From: JANQTF01 sp036835375
Lineage (GTDB): Bacteria; Bacteroidota; Bacteroidia; J057
Length of the DNA stretch: 55,336 bases
NCBI GenBank assembly: GCA_036835375.1
Contig: DAITMB010000018.1
Location: 1 to 55,336, forward strand
Direction of reading: 5' to 3'
The notes beneath the pieces are model-generated. The model searched no databases. It saw only the letters and a list, made by a program, of their open reading frames with translations, and had not been told where the DNA came from. The translations under genes were made by a program, and so were the position numbers. Shown in pieces: positions 55,197-55,336 of the stretch (position 1 is its first letter; each line of letters opens with the position of its first letter).

Positions 55197-55229
55197 AAAA
55201 AGGGGAAGAAGCACGCGGCTCCTTCCCCT
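55197..55229 (-). terminator. Strong intrinsic terminator of the T9SS cargo gene
   Basis: An 11-bp stem (55202-55212 with 55218-55228, one G-T pair) with loop ACGCG, followed on the minus strand by a T run. It lies 25 nt after the stop at 55254. Confidence 0.85.
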
Positions 55230-55253
55230 GATCTTATCTATTCACTGGATGCC

Positions 55254-55336
55254 TTACTCGCGCACGACGCGCTTGTAGGTTGTCCGTTCGCCATCGCTGA
55301 TTTTGACCAGGTACACGCCTTCTGGCTGACCTGCCA
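55254..55336 (-). CDS. C-terminal end of a T9SS type A sorting-domain protein (partial)
   Basis: Only the last 26 residues are in the window: AGQPEGVYLVKISDGERTTY, then KRVVRE and stop. GVYLVKI..G....KR is the final strand pair of a T9SS type A sorting domain, so the gene entering from the right edge encodes an exported or surface protein. Nothing can be said of its body. An intrinsic terminator follows. Confidence 0.8.
   Translation of the reverse strand, partial: AGQPEGVYLVKISDGERTTYKRVVRE

Overview
The window reads as a piece of a Bacteroidota chromosome, most likely a gliding or marine Saprospiria/Lewinella-like organism (the lineage is inference). Reasons: several secreted proteins end in type IX secretion (T9SS) type A sorting domains; there is a PorE-like OmpA/PD40 protein; the genes include DUF4105, GH3-like/LptB and HD-Pnk families typical of the phylum; and the few promoters that can be recognised fit the Bacteroidota pattern TTTG / about 20 nt / TAnnTTTG. 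Base composition is near half G+C by eye, except for an AT-rich stretch at about 14.7-16.1 kb.

Layout. 1-9.6 kb: secreted LamG/FN3 proteins and a small carbohydrate-active cluster (parallel beta-helix protein, DUF4380 lipoprotein, GH28 glycosidase, GH29 alpha-L-fucosidase) without SusC/SusD genes in view. 9.8-14.5 kb: a quinone-oxidoreductase-like enzyme, a frameshifted lipoprotein remnant and a large T9SS-exported repeat protein. 14.5-16.2 kb: a graveyard of broken genes, namely a DUF6364/PIN toxin-antitoxin operon with a nonsense codon, a frameshift and a truncated toxin; an attC-like inverted-repeat element directly behind a gene fragment; a GxxExxY-family tail; and one further open frame without a start. 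16.2-29.1 kb: core genes (pgi, plsC-like, DUF4105, recJ, T9SS protein, lptB, GH3-like, psd, methylmalonyl-CoA epimerase). 29.1-33.5 kb: an eight-SLBB-repeat polysaccharide export protein and a Wzz-type chain-length protein. 33.5-47.6 kb: a secreted propeller-caspase fusion, two membrane/secreted unknowns, a 2-oxoacid dehydrogenase E2, cinA, a CYTH protein, a secreted coiled-coil protein, the PorE-like protein with an acidic tail, and an HD-Pnk RNA/DNA end-healing enzyme. 47.6-55.3 kb: purS, pssA-nadD, a nitrilase, a NIPSNAP lipoprotein, an orphan HTH-Panacea antitoxin with a palindrome over its promoter, an outer-membrane barrel, ribH with a TPR membrane protein, and the last codons of another T9SS cargo gene.

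How the genes work together. PlsC, PssA and Psd cover steps of phosphatidylethanolamine synthesis, and LptB powers lipopolysaccharide export, so envelope building is a recurring theme. The T9SS cargo proteins and the PorE-like protein belong to the same secretion route. The carbohydrate cluster probably attacks a fucosylated, uronate-containing polysaccharide. Possible defence or stress functions are the HD-Pnk repair enzyme, the caspase fusion, the Panacea antitoxin and the dead toxin-antitoxin operon. No complete mobile element, CRISPR array, rRNA or tRNA was seen.
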